Below, piece after piece: positions 8,186 to 15,668 of a stretch of DNA of 40,013 nt. The DNA is from Sporosarcina globispora. Its GTDB lineage: Bacteria > Bacillota > Bacilli > Bacillales > Cytobacillaceae. The position numbers and the translations under genes are program-made. Numbering within the stretch: the stretch's first letter is position 1; each line of letters starts with the position of its first letter. The DNA lies in contig NZ_LGUF01000007.1 of NCBI RefSeq assembly GCF_001274725.1, positions 5,361,638-5,401,650 of the forward strand. The letters run 5' to 3'. The notes beneath the pieces were generated by a model, which made no database searches, was not told the origin of the DNA, and saw only the letters and a program-made list of their open reading frames with translations.

Positions 8186-8906
8186 TTTGTGGGAAACGGT
8201 AAAAAAACAATACTTTTTTAAGCTAAAAGCAAATATAGATGCTTTTAGCTCACTCATTGGCATTCAGTTATTAGCGCTTCTCTTTTCATTCGGTGGTGTT
8301 GGTTCAGTTGGAATGGGAGGAGGGAATTTTAGTATTAATATAAAATACTATTCTGCGGATTTAGTCATTGGTTTCACACTTTTATGGGCTTTCGTTACAG
8401 CGATTACAATCACTACGAAACCATACAGAAATCATGATTTTACGTTCGTAACTAATCGCCTTAGTAGCAGCCTATCGAATATTCTCTTTTTATTAACGGC
8501 AAGTATCGTTGGGAGTATCACTGCCATTCTGGCTGGAAATTTACTGAAAATCTTAGCTCATATATTGCTTGATGGTCAGATTTATAGCATTAATACAGGG
8601 ATACAAGAACTTGTTATGGGTGTTTGCGTAACAATCTTTTATGTTTTTTTCGTTACCTCCATTGGCTACTTTATTGGGACACTAGTTCAAATAAGTAAAT
8701 TGTTTATCATTCTTATTCCTGTTTTGTTTTTTGGAACATTATTTCTTGATGCCTCAATGCAAAAAGAGCCTTTTCTCGTAAATGTATTTACATTTTATAC
8801 GATGGAATCGGCGCTTTCTCTATTTATTATCAAAGTGATTGTAACAGTTGCTGTCTTTTTTACAGCTGCTATAAGCATCTTGAATCGAATGGAGGTAAGA
8901 CGATGA
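8163..8906 (+). CDS. ABC transporter membrane subunit (YtrC/D-like)
   Basis: The protein (247 residues from this start) has about six hydrophobic segments, including a long Gly-rich loop after the first (SFGGVGSVGMGGG). The reading frame stays open to a GTG at 8142, but AAGGAGG (8150-8156) is spaced correctly for the ATGATG at 8163/8166, so I chose the ATG. It overlaps the ATPase gene and shares ATGA with the next gene, which indicates one translationally coupled operon. Confidence 0.78.
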   Translation: MMSLTSINLWETVKKQYFFKLKANIDAFSSLIGIQLLALLFSFGGVGSVGMGGGNFSINIKYYSADLVIGFTLLWAFVTAITITTKPYRNHDFTFVTNRLSSSLSNILFLLTASIVGSITAILAGNLLKILAHILLDGQIYSINTGIQELVMGVCVTIFYVFFVTSIGYFIGTLVQISKLFIILIPVLFFGTLFLDASMQKEPFLVNVFTFYTMESALSLFIIKVIVTVAVFFTAAISILNRMEVRR

Positions 8907-9598
8907 CAGTTATGACAGCAATATTGCCGTTAGTCATCCTGATTCTTATCTTTGGTGTTTTCATTTTTATGGTTAGGCTTGCTGGAAAATTTGCAACTCC
9001 CAAAGTAACTCACTGGCTTCTCTTCCTATATATTAGCGTACTTCTTCTAGGCACGGTTTTTGTTCCTTTCATCATTGATGATCCGATGAGTCAGAAAGGA
9101 ATGGGAAAAGTGGTGGATACAGACCGGGAATTTAGTGATTTATATTCGAATCTTAATAAGGGAGAGCTCGACCAGATTGATGCGAAGTATTTAATGAAAG
9201 AAAGCAGCTTTAGTAATTACCAAAATCAAACAATAAGGGTCGAATCAAGCAACAATGACGGTTCACAGATTTTAATAGAAAGAAAAGCAGTAAACGATGA
9301 CACGATTGAAGCTTTCATTTTTGGCAATGGATTAATAATAGACGGTTATGATTTTTCTAGAAAATTGAAGCCTTATCATCTCGAGCTAATGGATAATACC
9401 CTTACCATTAATCTTCCTCACCAACAAGATATTAATCTTTTAATAGCTAAAGCTGATTTTCCAATACGGCAATTTACAGGTGAATCGATCATAAACCCAT
9501 CTTTCAGTACAGGCGACCAAGTCGTTTATTTACGAATACCCAATAATCTTGAGTTAATAGCTGGTGATCATGTTTTTCTTGAATTTATTGAGAAGTAA
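8903..9598 (+). CDS. Membrane-anchored protein of the ABC cluster, unknown
   Basis: The 231-residue protein has two N-terminal membrane segments (about residues 5-25 and 38-58) and then a soluble, beta-rich domain of about 165 residues, probably outside the cell. There is no recognisable catalytic motif. It is the last gene of the YtrA-like operon (ATGA overlap with the permease). By position it could be an accessory or substrate-sensing subunit, which is inference only. Confidence 0.7.
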   Translation: MTVMTAILPLVILILIFGVFIFMVRLAGKFATPKVTHWLLFLYISVLLLGTVFVPFIIDDPMSQKGMGKVVDTDREFSDLYSNLNKGELDQIDAKYLMKESSFSNYQNQTIRVESSNNDGSQILIERKAVNDDTIEAFIFGNGLIIDGYDFSRKLKPYHLELMDNTLTINLPHQQDINLLIAKADFPIRQFTGESIINPSFSTGDQVVYLRIPNNLELIAGDHVFLEFIEK

Positions 9599-9687
9599 AC
9601 GAATGGGCATAAGACTAAAGTCTCCCTAAGTCTAGCTAAGAGCGAATGACAAGTTCTTACTTGAGTGGACTCTCATCCGCACCTATA

Positions 9688-9720
9688 GGGTAAGACCTTG
9701 GCTCGTTCCAAATCTTACCC
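9688..9720. repeat. Inverted repeat without T-tail
   Basis: GGGTAAGA and TCTTACCC are separated by 17 bases. No T-run follows, so it is not a clear terminator. The surroundings 9600-9760 show no gene. Confidence 0.3.
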
Positions 9721-9763
9721 GTTAGATTAAGAAATTCGAGCGTACAGCTGCGTTTCTTTAATT

Positions 9764-9865
9764 GCGTTAGGGATTGCTTTACCAGCGATTTATGTATTCG
9801 CAACCAAACATAATCGAACAAACATCCTTTTTAGTAAAGGTAAATCTTCCGATATGAAATTATAA
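9764..9865 (+). pseudogene. C-terminal remnant of a membrane protein
   Basis: A 33-codon open stretch reads like the last membrane helix and cytoplasmic tail of a transporter (ALGIALPAIYVFATK, then a polar, lysine-containing tail and a stop). It has no start and no upstream continuation. A good terminator follows 27 bases later, as for a real gene end. The parent family is not identifiable. Confidence 0.4.
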
Positions 9866-9891
9866 ATCAATACGTATCAAAGAAAAAAGGA

Positions 9892-9936
9892 AGCCCACTT
9901 TACCTCTTCAAATTCCAGCGGTAAAGTAGGCTTTTT
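9892..9936 (+). terminator. Intrinsic terminator
   Basis: AGCCCACTTTACC pairs with GGTAAAGTAGGCT (one mismatch) and is followed by TTTTTAA. It probably ended the gene whose remnant lies at 9764-9865. Confidence 0.75.
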
Positions 9937-10058
9937 AATATTAGAAAACTTTGTTCATCATACTTCTTATTTTAAGGGTACCATAAATAAGTTTGTTTAT
10001 TGTAATGGAGTTTAGAATTTCAAAGTGGATTCGAAAGTAGTTATTGTCAGATGTAAGA

Positions 10059-10640
10059 TTAAATGATTGATACTTTTGTTACACTTTGAATATCTTTGTC
10101 TTTACTAATAAAATTTTTACTAAACATGTTCCAATTTGAAACGCGGGGAAAGCCGTATTCATTTAATTCTGCTGAGAATTGTGAGATTATTGGCGGCTTT
10201 AATTTTAAGGAATGCAGTTTTTGATAGTTTGTAAAAAAGACTTCATTCGGGCTGCCATCAAGTACAATTCTTCCTGCATCTACGACTACTACTCTACTAG
10301 CGTATTGAGCTACGACTAGCGTATTGAGCTACGACTTCCATATCATGAGTAATCATTACAATTGTTGCTTCTTTTTCCTTAATTAGATTTTCCATTAAAG
10401 TTAAAAGAGCTTTTAAGCTTTGCTCATCCTGACCTGTTGTCGGTTCATCTAATAAAATAATCTTGGGATTTGAAACTAACATCGCTGCCACGGCTAATCT
10501 TTGCCGCTCTCCTCTGCTCAAAGAAAAAGGATGTTCCCTTCTTTTTTTCTGTAATCCTACTGTATTGAGGGCTAATTCAACTCGTTCGCTGATTATCTCT
10601 TTGCTGTAGCCTCTATTTTTTAAACCAAAAGTAGTTCACT
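10059..10640 (-). pseudogene. Broken ECF-type ABC ATPase (EcfA/CbiO-like)
   Basis: Only the second half of an energy-coupling-factor ATPase remains. Reading on the minus strand one sees FGLKNRGYSKE near 10620, the signature LSRGERQRL, Walker B ILLDEPTTGQD and the H-loop MITHDMEVV. Walker A and everything before it are missing. At 10297-10334 a 19-bp tandem duplication (CTAGCGTATTGAGCTACGA twice) shifts the frame. If one copy is removed, the frame continues through VVVVDAGRIVLDG to a stop at 10059. So one duplication and one 5' truncation inactivated the gene. No partner S-component or EcfT gene is present. Confidence 0.82.
10297..10334. repeat. 19-bp tandem duplication inside the ATPase relic
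   Basis: Two exact adjacent copies of CTAGCGTATTGAGCTACGA (10297-10315 and 10316-10334). Removing one restores the ATPase reading frame, so this is the frameshifting lesion. Confidence 0.9.
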
Positions 10641-10665
10641 CCCATCAAGCTATTCGGGATTCGAG

Positions 10666-10860
10666 TTAAGGATCTGCACGTCGAAATTCGGTTCGAATGA
10701 CAATCGCGGAAAGTCTTTGCAGCCATTCATAATACATTCGTTTTAATTCATTTAAAAAGGTGCCCTTTGACATAAAATTCTTTTGAACAACTGAAAAAAA
10801 TCCCTTCTCTTTAGCATAAAGGGTTCCGTTTTGGGGTGCAAAATCTATAAATGACAATAG
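10666..10860 (-). other. Possible coding debris, perhaps from an insertion element
   Basis: An open minus-strand stretch reads APQNGTLYAKEKGFF then KGTFLNELKR and ends RRADP. I do not recognise it. A shorter, inverted relative of its APQ-GTLY part occurs on the plus strand at 11766-11795, so the two may be decayed copies of one mobile element. Its apparent start lies inside a hairpin, so I do not call it a gene. Confidence 0.3.
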
Positions 10861-10890
10861 AAATGTCCTGTGAATTAGCACAGGACATTT
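10861..10890. terminator. Perfect 12-bp hairpin
   Basis: AAATGTCCTGTG (10861-10872) and CACAGGACATTT (10879-10890) are perfect inverted copies around a 6-base loop. The tail on the plus strand is TGCTTTTA. It could be a terminator or an element end. Confidence 0.6.
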
Positions 10891-10960
10891 TGCTTTTATA
10901 TCAAGGGTTTTTCCTCTTTTAGTTGTTGAATGTTAGACCAATTGACAAGAAAATTTTATT

Positions 10961-11020
10961 GGACAACAGTTATTGTCCTCTTAAGAAAGCTTGTCAAAAT
11001 GTGTGTCAATGTTACTGTCA
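10961..11020. promoter_or_regulatory. Cluster of TGTC boxes upstream of the deaminase
   Basis: GGACAA-CAGTTA-TTGTCC (10961-10978) is an inverted repeat. Three direct TGTCA copies start at 10992, 11004 and 11016, exactly 12 bases apart. Such regular spacing suggests sites on one face of DNA with about one turn between them, for a repressor or a recombinase/replication protein. No such protein is encoded beside it. Confidence 0.4.
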
Positions 11021-11068
11021 TTTCAGGTATCACTTACCGAGTATTTTTTCATATTTGTTATCCTGGCT

Positions 11069-11079
11069 TATGGTAAAAT
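11069..11079 (+). promoter_or_regulatory. Candidate extended -10 promoter of the deaminase gene
   Basis: TATGGTAAAAT fits a TGnTAnAAT extended -10 element. The -35 region is poor. It lies about 90 bases upstream of the start codon. Confidence 0.35.
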
Positions 11080-11169
11080 AAGTGTAGTAAATGAAATTGG
11101 AATATTCCGTTAAAGGGCAGTATTTTTGAATATAAGGTTGCTATTGAATTAACAAGGGGGATATTAACT

Positions 11170-11601
11170 ATGTTAAAAGTAAAACCTTTAGAAGATAGAG
11201 ACTATGAATTGATTAAGGAAGCGGAAAGAGTAATAGAAAAGAATTATAAGTATGGAAGACATCACATTGGTTCAGCAGTTAGAACAACATCTGGCAACGT
11301 TTTTTCAGCTGTTCACGTAGAAGCGAATGTGGGAAGAATAACAGTGTGCGGAGAAGCAGTGGCGATTGGTAAGTCTATTTCGGAAGGAGACCACGAATTT
11401 GAAACAATTGTAGCAGTGGCCCATCCTCATCCACACGAAGATATTGAAAAATGTTGGGTGGTTGCTCCCTGTGGTATGTGTCGTGAGTTAATTAGTGATT
11501 ACGGGAAAAATACAGATGTAATCCTTTCTTATAACGATAAATTAGTAAAGTGTAACGTTATGGAGTTATTGCCAGAAAAATATACAAGTGATATTGAATA
11601 A
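11170..11601 (+). CDS. Blasticidin-S deaminase (Bsr)-like cytidine deaminase
   Basis: The 143-residue protein has the zinc cytidine-deaminase core: TVCGEA (Zn ligand Cys60, proton shuttle Glu62) and PCGMC (Zn ligands Cys101 and Cys104). The surrounding sequence (HHIGSAVRT, SAVHVEA-GRITVC, then CGMCRELISDYG and an ELLPEKYT end) follows, as far as I remember it, the Bacillus cereus blasticidin-S deaminase Bsr better than the housekeeping CDA. Bsr inactivates the nucleoside antibiotic blasticidin S by removing its cytosine amino group. GGGGGATATTAACT precedes the ATG. The gene is isolated, lies between inverted repeats and is surrounded by relics, so it was probably acquired. An ordinary cytidine deaminase remains the alternative. 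Confidence 0.8.
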   Translation: MLKVKPLEDRDYELIKEAERVIEKNYKYGRHHIGSAVRTTSGNVFSAVHVEANVGRITVCGEAVAIGKSISEGDHEFETIVAVAHPHPHEDIEKCWVVAPCGMCRELISDYGKNTDVILSYNDKLVKCNVMELLPEKYTSDIE

Positions 11602-11675
11602 TTACATATTCCATTAACGGGGGCTTTAATGGTTTATTCATTAATACCGGTTCTCTTTCCCTATACACGACAAAA

Positions 11676-11700
11676 GACTCGTCAATTGACGAGTCTATTT
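11676..11700 (+). terminator. Terminator-like palindrome after the deaminase
   Basis: GACTCGTCAATTGACGAGTC is a perfect 20-base palindrome preceded by AAAA and followed by TATTTA. It sits 75 bases after the stop codon. Confidence 0.6.
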
Positions 11701-11904
11701 AGTATCCTTTCATTGCCAATTAGAGTGCCAAAAAGTGTGTCATTATGGTTCGAAATTTTGGTGAGTGCACCTCAAATCGGAACCCTTTATCTTTAGCAGA
11801 GAGGGCCTTAATCTTCCCACACATCATTCATTAAATCATCAATCTCTCGCCAAAGTTTTCTGTTTCCTCTTTTAAAGGTAAACGTCAAGTAACTCCAAAA
11901 TATA

Positions 11905-12083
11905 GGTTCTGGTGCAAAAAATACTCGATAGAATAATAGAGTGTCAATTTCCTTTAATCGCCAGCTTATGAAGCTAATCCAAACAATTTATGAATGAATT
12001 CTTTTTGATTTTGGACATACTTTTCCCTATGTCCAAGTTTGGGAGATTACTTGCAGAGATTTTGAAGTTTTTGCACCAGAACC
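11905..12083. mobile_element. IS6-type MITE-like remnant, 179 bp
   Basis: GGTTCTGGTGCAAAAA at 11905-11920 and its exact inverse complement at 12068-12083 are 16-bp terminal repeats like those of IS6/IS240-family elements. The interior is too short for a transposase and shows no reading frame. No 8-bp target duplication is visible at the flanks. It is either a decayed IS or a non-autonomous element. Confidence 0.65.
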
Positions 12084-12128
12084 CAAAAGTTAACTACATA
12101 ATTAGGCTCACCTGCTGCTAATTATGGT

Positions 12129-12821
12129 TTATCCAGCTTTTTTTACATCGAAAAAATATTTTAACGTTTCAAAGTCTAATACAATCTGTTTAAATATATC
12201 TTCATTGCCAGTTGACATATCAGGATGATATTTTTTAGCGAGTTTTCTATATTCCTTTTTAATGAGCTGCATATCAGATGTATCAGATGGTAAATTAAAC
12301 CTTTTTAGAATGCAATGAATTTCAGTTTCCTCGCTATTATCTTGATTAATTTTTTCTTCAAAATAGCTTCTATATTCATTCTGATGTTCAGGATTTTCAC
12401 GTTCAACACTCTCATTTTCACTAAGTGCCTCTCTCAATGCCTCATGCAGACAAACTTTAAACCAATTAATTATCTTATCTACCCTTGCTTCCCATCTTTG
12501 TTCCCAGATTCTTTGATAAACCTTTTTTCCAACTGAGCGTTGTATCAAGTAATTTGCTAGAGATATTCCGATACCTATCCAAAAATTAACTTGTAATAAA
12601 ACTGGCCCTACGCCGTCTATAAATTGGATTCCAAAAAGAACTGTAAACAAATAGCTAACTAACAATCCTATTCCAAAAATAGCTCCACCTAATAAGAAAT
12701 TTGAGATATCTAACCCTTTATAAGCAAAATATATTTTCAAATCCCTTTCATAACTTTCTTCCTCTCGATAATACTTCCAAAATAAAATAGAAGAAGTGTA
12801 CTCCAAAAAATTCCGGTTCAT
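12129..12821 (-). CDS. Membrane protein with a C-terminal J-domain
   Basis: The 230-residue protein has two or three membrane segments in its first half (about residues 37-62 and 75-95) and a charged middle. The last 60 residues form a DnaJ-type J-domain, including KKEYRKLAKKYHPD with the essential HPD motif (about residues 197-199) and a final helix. J-domains stimulate DnaK-type chaperones, so this protein probably recruits DnaK to the membrane. The C-terminal position is the reverse of DnaJ but is known in membrane J-proteins such as DjlA. The gene stands alone among relics. Confidence 0.78.
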   Translation of the reverse strand: MNRNFLEYTSSILFWKYYREEESYERDLKIYFAYKGLDISNFLLGGAIFGIGLLVSYLFTVLFGIQFIDGVGPVLLQVNFWIGIGISLANYLIQRSVGKKVYQRIWEQRWEARVDKIINWFKVCLHEALREALSENESVERENPEHQNEYRSYFEEKINQDNSEETEIHCILKRFNLPSDTSDMQLIKKEYRKLAKKYHPDMSTGNEDIFKQIVLDFETLKYFFDVKKAG

Positions 12822-13067
12822 TGTTATCCTCCAATAATAACCCTTAAGATAATTATACTAGCTTTCAATCCTTTAACGATTTTAGCATATTCATAATACT
12901 TTTCATATTATATGGAAGCCATTTCAAGTGCTTCTGCAAGCAAATGAATGGTGGTGAAAAGATGGCGATTTCTTGTTTAATTCTAGTTCACCAATGTATT
13001 TGGTATTTAAATTACCCCTAATGCAACCTCTTTTCTACTTCATCAAAATGCAGCTGAGGTTAATCAA

Positions 13068-13300
13068 TTAAATCAAAAATCTTGTTTCCTTTTCCGTAAC
13101 ACTTTCCCAATCTATGTCAAATTGTTCTATACTTTTTTCTTGTTAAAATATGATTTGCACAACTTTCTAATATATCATATCCAACTGCTGCGCCATATGC
13201 TCCAGATAGCGCTGTTGCTTGTACTTGATGTGCATTCTTAAATGAAGCTCCAATAACTTTTGCGTCCATTGACCATATCTTCAGCTATAGTAGCTACTAA
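13068..13300 (-). pseudogene. C-terminal fragment of a TalC-type (fructose-6-phosphate) aldolase
   Basis: Read on the minus strand, the pieces are ATIAEDM, DAKVIGASFKNAHQVQ, LSGAYGAAVGYDILE, then SIEQFDIDWESVTEKETRF and a stop at 13068. These match the end of the transaldolase-like aldolase family. One extra A in a run of As near 13142 shifts the frame, and a second break lies before DAKV. The N-terminal two thirds are missing. The gene-free stretch 12822-13067 shows nothing further. Confidence 0.7.
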
Positions 13301-13332
13301 TTAAATATGAAATTCTCTTTCATTACCTATTT

Positions 13333-13404
13333 AGAAGCGCAGTTGAAGTTGCTCGTTTACCAAAAGATGCTTTGGTTGAGATTGAAGCGGTTGCTATGTT
13401 TTAA
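13333..13404 (+). pseudogene. C-terminal fragment of RidA (YjgF/YER057c family)
   Basis: The frame reads RSAVEVARLPKDALVEIEAVA, then MF and a stop. This is the highly conserved end of RidA, including the RxAVEVxxLP-xxxVEIE block. The first 100 residues are gone. RidA removes the reactive enamine (2-aminoacrylate) made by PLP enzymes; the next gene is such an enzyme, so this is probably what remains of a functional pair. Confidence 0.75.
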
Positions 13405-13415
13405 TCATAATTATT

Positions 13416-13450
13416 GAAAAGAGAACATCAAATTTGATATTCTCTTTTCT
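13416..13450 (+). terminator. Terminator after the RidA fragment
   Basis: GAAAAGAGAA-ATCAAATTTGAT-TTCTCTTTTC is a near-perfect palindrome with a T-rich 3' arm. It starts 12 bases after the RidA stop codon. Confidence 0.7.
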
Positions 13451-13492
13451 TATTGGCTAATCTTAAACAGAGAATACAGGAGGAGAATCAAT

Positions 13493-14488
13493 TTGAATTT
13501 AGCACAATTTCCCAGACAGCGATATACACCAACATTTACCCCTATCGAGAAATTAGATCATTTATCTGAAGTTCTTGGTGGCCCTTCTATTTATATGAAA
13601 CGAGATGATTTACTTGGGCTGACGGCTGGCGGAAATAAAACAAGAAAACTGGAGTTCCTTGTTGCCGATGCATTAGACAAAGGCGCGGATACGTTAATAA
13701 CATGCGGAGGCATTCAATCAAATCACTGCCGTTTAACGTTGGCCGCTGCCGTTAAAGAGAAAATGAAGTGCATTCTCGTATTAGAAGAAGGTCTAACAAA
13801 TTCTGAGCCAGATTTTAATGGCAACTATTTTCTGTATCATTTACTCGGCGCTGAAAAAGTCAAGGTCGTGCCTAATGGAACCGACTTGATGGAAGAAATG
13901 CAGAAAATAGCTCAAGTAGTAACGGATGAGGGGCATAAACCTTATATCATTCCGGTTGGGGGATCGAATGTTATTGGTGCAACGGGATATGCAGCTTGTG
14001 CTCAGGAGATTTTGACACAGACCTTTGATCAAGGAGTCAATATAAATGCGGTCGTTTGTGTAAGCGGAAGCGGCGGAATGCATGCAGGCTTAGTAGCTGG
14101 CTTTTATGGAAATCAAAGCAAAATACCGGTAATCGGAATAAACGTAAGCCGAGGAAAAGCGGAACAAGAAGAGAAAGTTTTTCAGCTTGTTAAAGATTCT
14201 TCAGCACACTTGGGCATTCCTTCAATCCCTCGTGAGGCTGTTACTTGTTATGATGAATATGTCGGACCAGGATACGCTTTACCTACCCCCGAAATGGTGG
14301 AAGCTGTCAAGCTTATGGCAAGAACAGAAGGAATTTTGCTGGATCCCGTATATACCGGAAAAGCAGCCGCAGGACTCATTGATTTAATCCAAAAAGGCAT
14401 CTTTAAGAAGGACGATAACATCCTATTTGTACATTCTGGCGGCGCATCATCGTTATATGCAAATACTTCGCTTTTTAGTGAAGTTTAA
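13493..14488 (+). CDS. D-cysteine desulfhydrase / ACC-deaminase family PLP enzyme
   Basis: The 331-residue protein belongs to the fold-type II PLP family of D-cysteine desulfhydrase and ACC deaminase. It has KRDDLLGLTAGGNKTRKLEF with the PLP lysine at about residue 49, then CGGIQSNHCR (substrate-binding SNH), a phosphate-binding SGSGGMHAGL (about residues 192-201) and a C-terminal FVHSGGASSLYA. The length is normal. Most such Bacillus proteins are annotated as D-cysteine desulfhydrase, which makes pyruvate, H2S and ammonia; ACC deaminase activity cannot be excluded. The TTG start is supported by CAGGAGGAGA 6-13 bases upstream. Confidence 0.82.
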   Translation: MNLAQFPRQRYTPTFTPIEKLDHLSEVLGGPSIYMKRDDLLGLTAGGNKTRKLEFLVADALDKGADTLITCGGIQSNHCRLTLAAAVKEKMKCILVLEEGLTNSEPDFNGNYFLYHLLGAEKVKVVPNGTDLMEEMQKIAQVVTDEGHKPYIIPVGGSNVIGATGYAACAQEILTQTFDQGVNINAVVCVSGSGGMHAGLVAGFYGNQSKIPVIGINVSRGKAEQEEKVFQLVKDSSAHLGIPSIPREAVTCYDEYVGPGYALPTPEMVEAVKLMARTEGILLDPVYTGKAAAGLIDLIQKGIFKKDDNILFVHSGGASSLYANTSLFSEV

Positions 14489-14576
14489 TTGCAAATGTGG
14501 TGATTGTCCTCTCTTTTGGCAACTTCTATTGTTTGATAGCATGTTGAAATAGAGAGTCTTTTTACAATGAAACAAG

Positions 14577-14613
14577 AAAAAGACAGGCGGATTTTTCCCG
14601 TCTGTCTTTTTAA
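14577..14613 (+). terminator. Terminator of the PLP enzyme gene
   Basis: AAAAAGACAG-CGG pairs with CCG-CTGTCTTTTT (one G-T pair) around a short T-rich loop and ends in TTTTTAA. The stretch 14614-14871 is AT-rich and shows no gene. Confidence 0.75.
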
Positions 14614-14871
14614 TTTGTGCTGTAGAATGACAATAAAGTTATTTAATTTTAGAACCTCAAACACTCTTACCCCCGTCCTAATTTTAGGAAGAGTTGTTTA
14701 ATTTTAATAAAAATAGCTTTATCGAATAAAAAAAATAAAAATCGTTTTAAAATCTAAGTTTTATTCCATAATAGCGCCCTTTTCTTGAATAAAAGAGTAT
14801 ATGTCTTTATACAAATACTGAATATTTATATCACTGTGCTTATTCTTACCTTATTAGAATGTTAATTGACT

Positions 14872-15165
14872 TTAACCACGGATTTGACTGGCTATTTGCT
14901 GATCTGCCTCTTCTAAGGCACGTGCAGTGCTGTTAAGCTGAGCTGAGATATCCTCCATTAATTGCTGCATTTGAATGAAAGAAGGCTTTAATGTTTCATA
15001 CTGCTGAGCGAATGCACGGCTCGATTCACCTTCCCACATCCCTTCTAATTGGCTGATCATAGAATCTAAACGAGAAATCTGCTCTCCTACCTGACCACTT
15101 TCACCATTGTAACGTGTAGCCATATCAACTAATTCAGCTGGGGTAACGCGAATGATACCTGACAT
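14872..15165 (-). CDS. WXG100 protein (EsxA/YukE-like)
   Basis: This 97-residue helical hairpin protein has the WEG variant of the WXG turn at about residues 43-45, EELVDMATRYN-type first helix (here AELVDMATRYN) and a second helix with FIQMQQLMEDI. No signal peptide is present, as expected for a type VII (ESX) substrate or partner. GGGAGAGATT precedes the ATG. It follows the lipase and the 124-residue gene on the same strand, so it is probably a targeting partner of the lipase. The ESX translocase genes are not in this window. Confidence 0.9.
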   Translation of the reverse strand: MSGIIRVTPAELVDMATRYNGESGQVGEQISRLDSMISQLEGMWEGESSRAFAQQYETLKPSFIQMQQLMEDISAQLNSTARALEEADQQIASQIRG

Positions 15166-15279
15166 TTTAATCTCTCCCTTAAAATTAATTTTTATAAAAA
15201 ATCAATGTGACTTCTATTTTTGAGAAGAAACATAGACTTCTATCTTATTGAGGATGTTATCCTACTTTTGTTCCACTTT

Positions 15280-15654
15280 TTAATCTTCTATAAAATATCT
15301 ATTAGAACCACGCATTCCAAAGCTATTTATAAATTTTTTGTAATTTGCATTTGTAGTATTGCTAAGATAGAAGTTATTTTTTATTCTCTCATCCAGGGCA
15401 TCTCTTGCTTTGCCACTAAAGCTCTGTATCAATATATTTGTAATATTCATTATTTGAGTTGGATGTTCTCGGAGTTGATATCTATATGATGCAATTTCTT
15501 GTAGATTTCTACATTCTTGATCCAGACGTTCTTTAATTTGCCTTTCTAATTGTTCCCGTTGAGATTGTAATAAAATTTCTTGAATTTTTTCTTCTTGATC
15601 TTTTGTTAGCTTGCCCTCGTCATATCTATCATATCTATGCAGATTATCTTCCAT
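15280..15654 (-). CDS. Small helical protein linked to the type VII lipase, unknown
   Basis: From the ATG at 15654 the product is 124 residues: acidic/basic, rich in Q, E, K and R, with long helical stretches (QILLQSQREQLERQIKERL region) and no signal peptide or membrane segment. The Shine-Dalgarno AAGGAGAGG overlaps the lipase stop codon, so the two are translationally coupled; an upstream TTG in the same frame is inside that site and is unlikely. By position it could be an export partner (like Lap/Tla helical proteins of LXG and TslA systems) or an immunity protein. No family is recognised. Confidence 0.65.
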   Translation of the reverse strand: MEDNLHRYDRYDEGKLTKDQEEKIQEILLQSQREQLERQIKERLDQECRNLQEIASYRYQLREHPTQIMNITNILIQSFSGKARDALDERIKNNFYLSNTTNANYKKFINSFGMRGSNRYFIED

Positions 15655-15668
15655 TAAACCCCTCTCCT

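Larger units (their letters stand above)
10816..11790. mobile_element. Island bounded by 25-bp imperfect inverted repeats
   Basis: Positions 10816-10840 (ATAAAGGGTTCCG...GGGGTGCA) and 11766-11790 are inverted copies with two mismatches in 25 bases. Between them lie a hairpin, a set of TGTCA boxes and the deaminase gene. No transposase is present, so calling it a mobile unit is inference from the repeats and the surrounding debris. Confidence 0.4.

Noticed and set aside
10666..10881. 71-residue minus-strand open frame
   Set aside because: Its start is inside a perfect hairpin and it has no ribosome binding site; kept only as possible debris.
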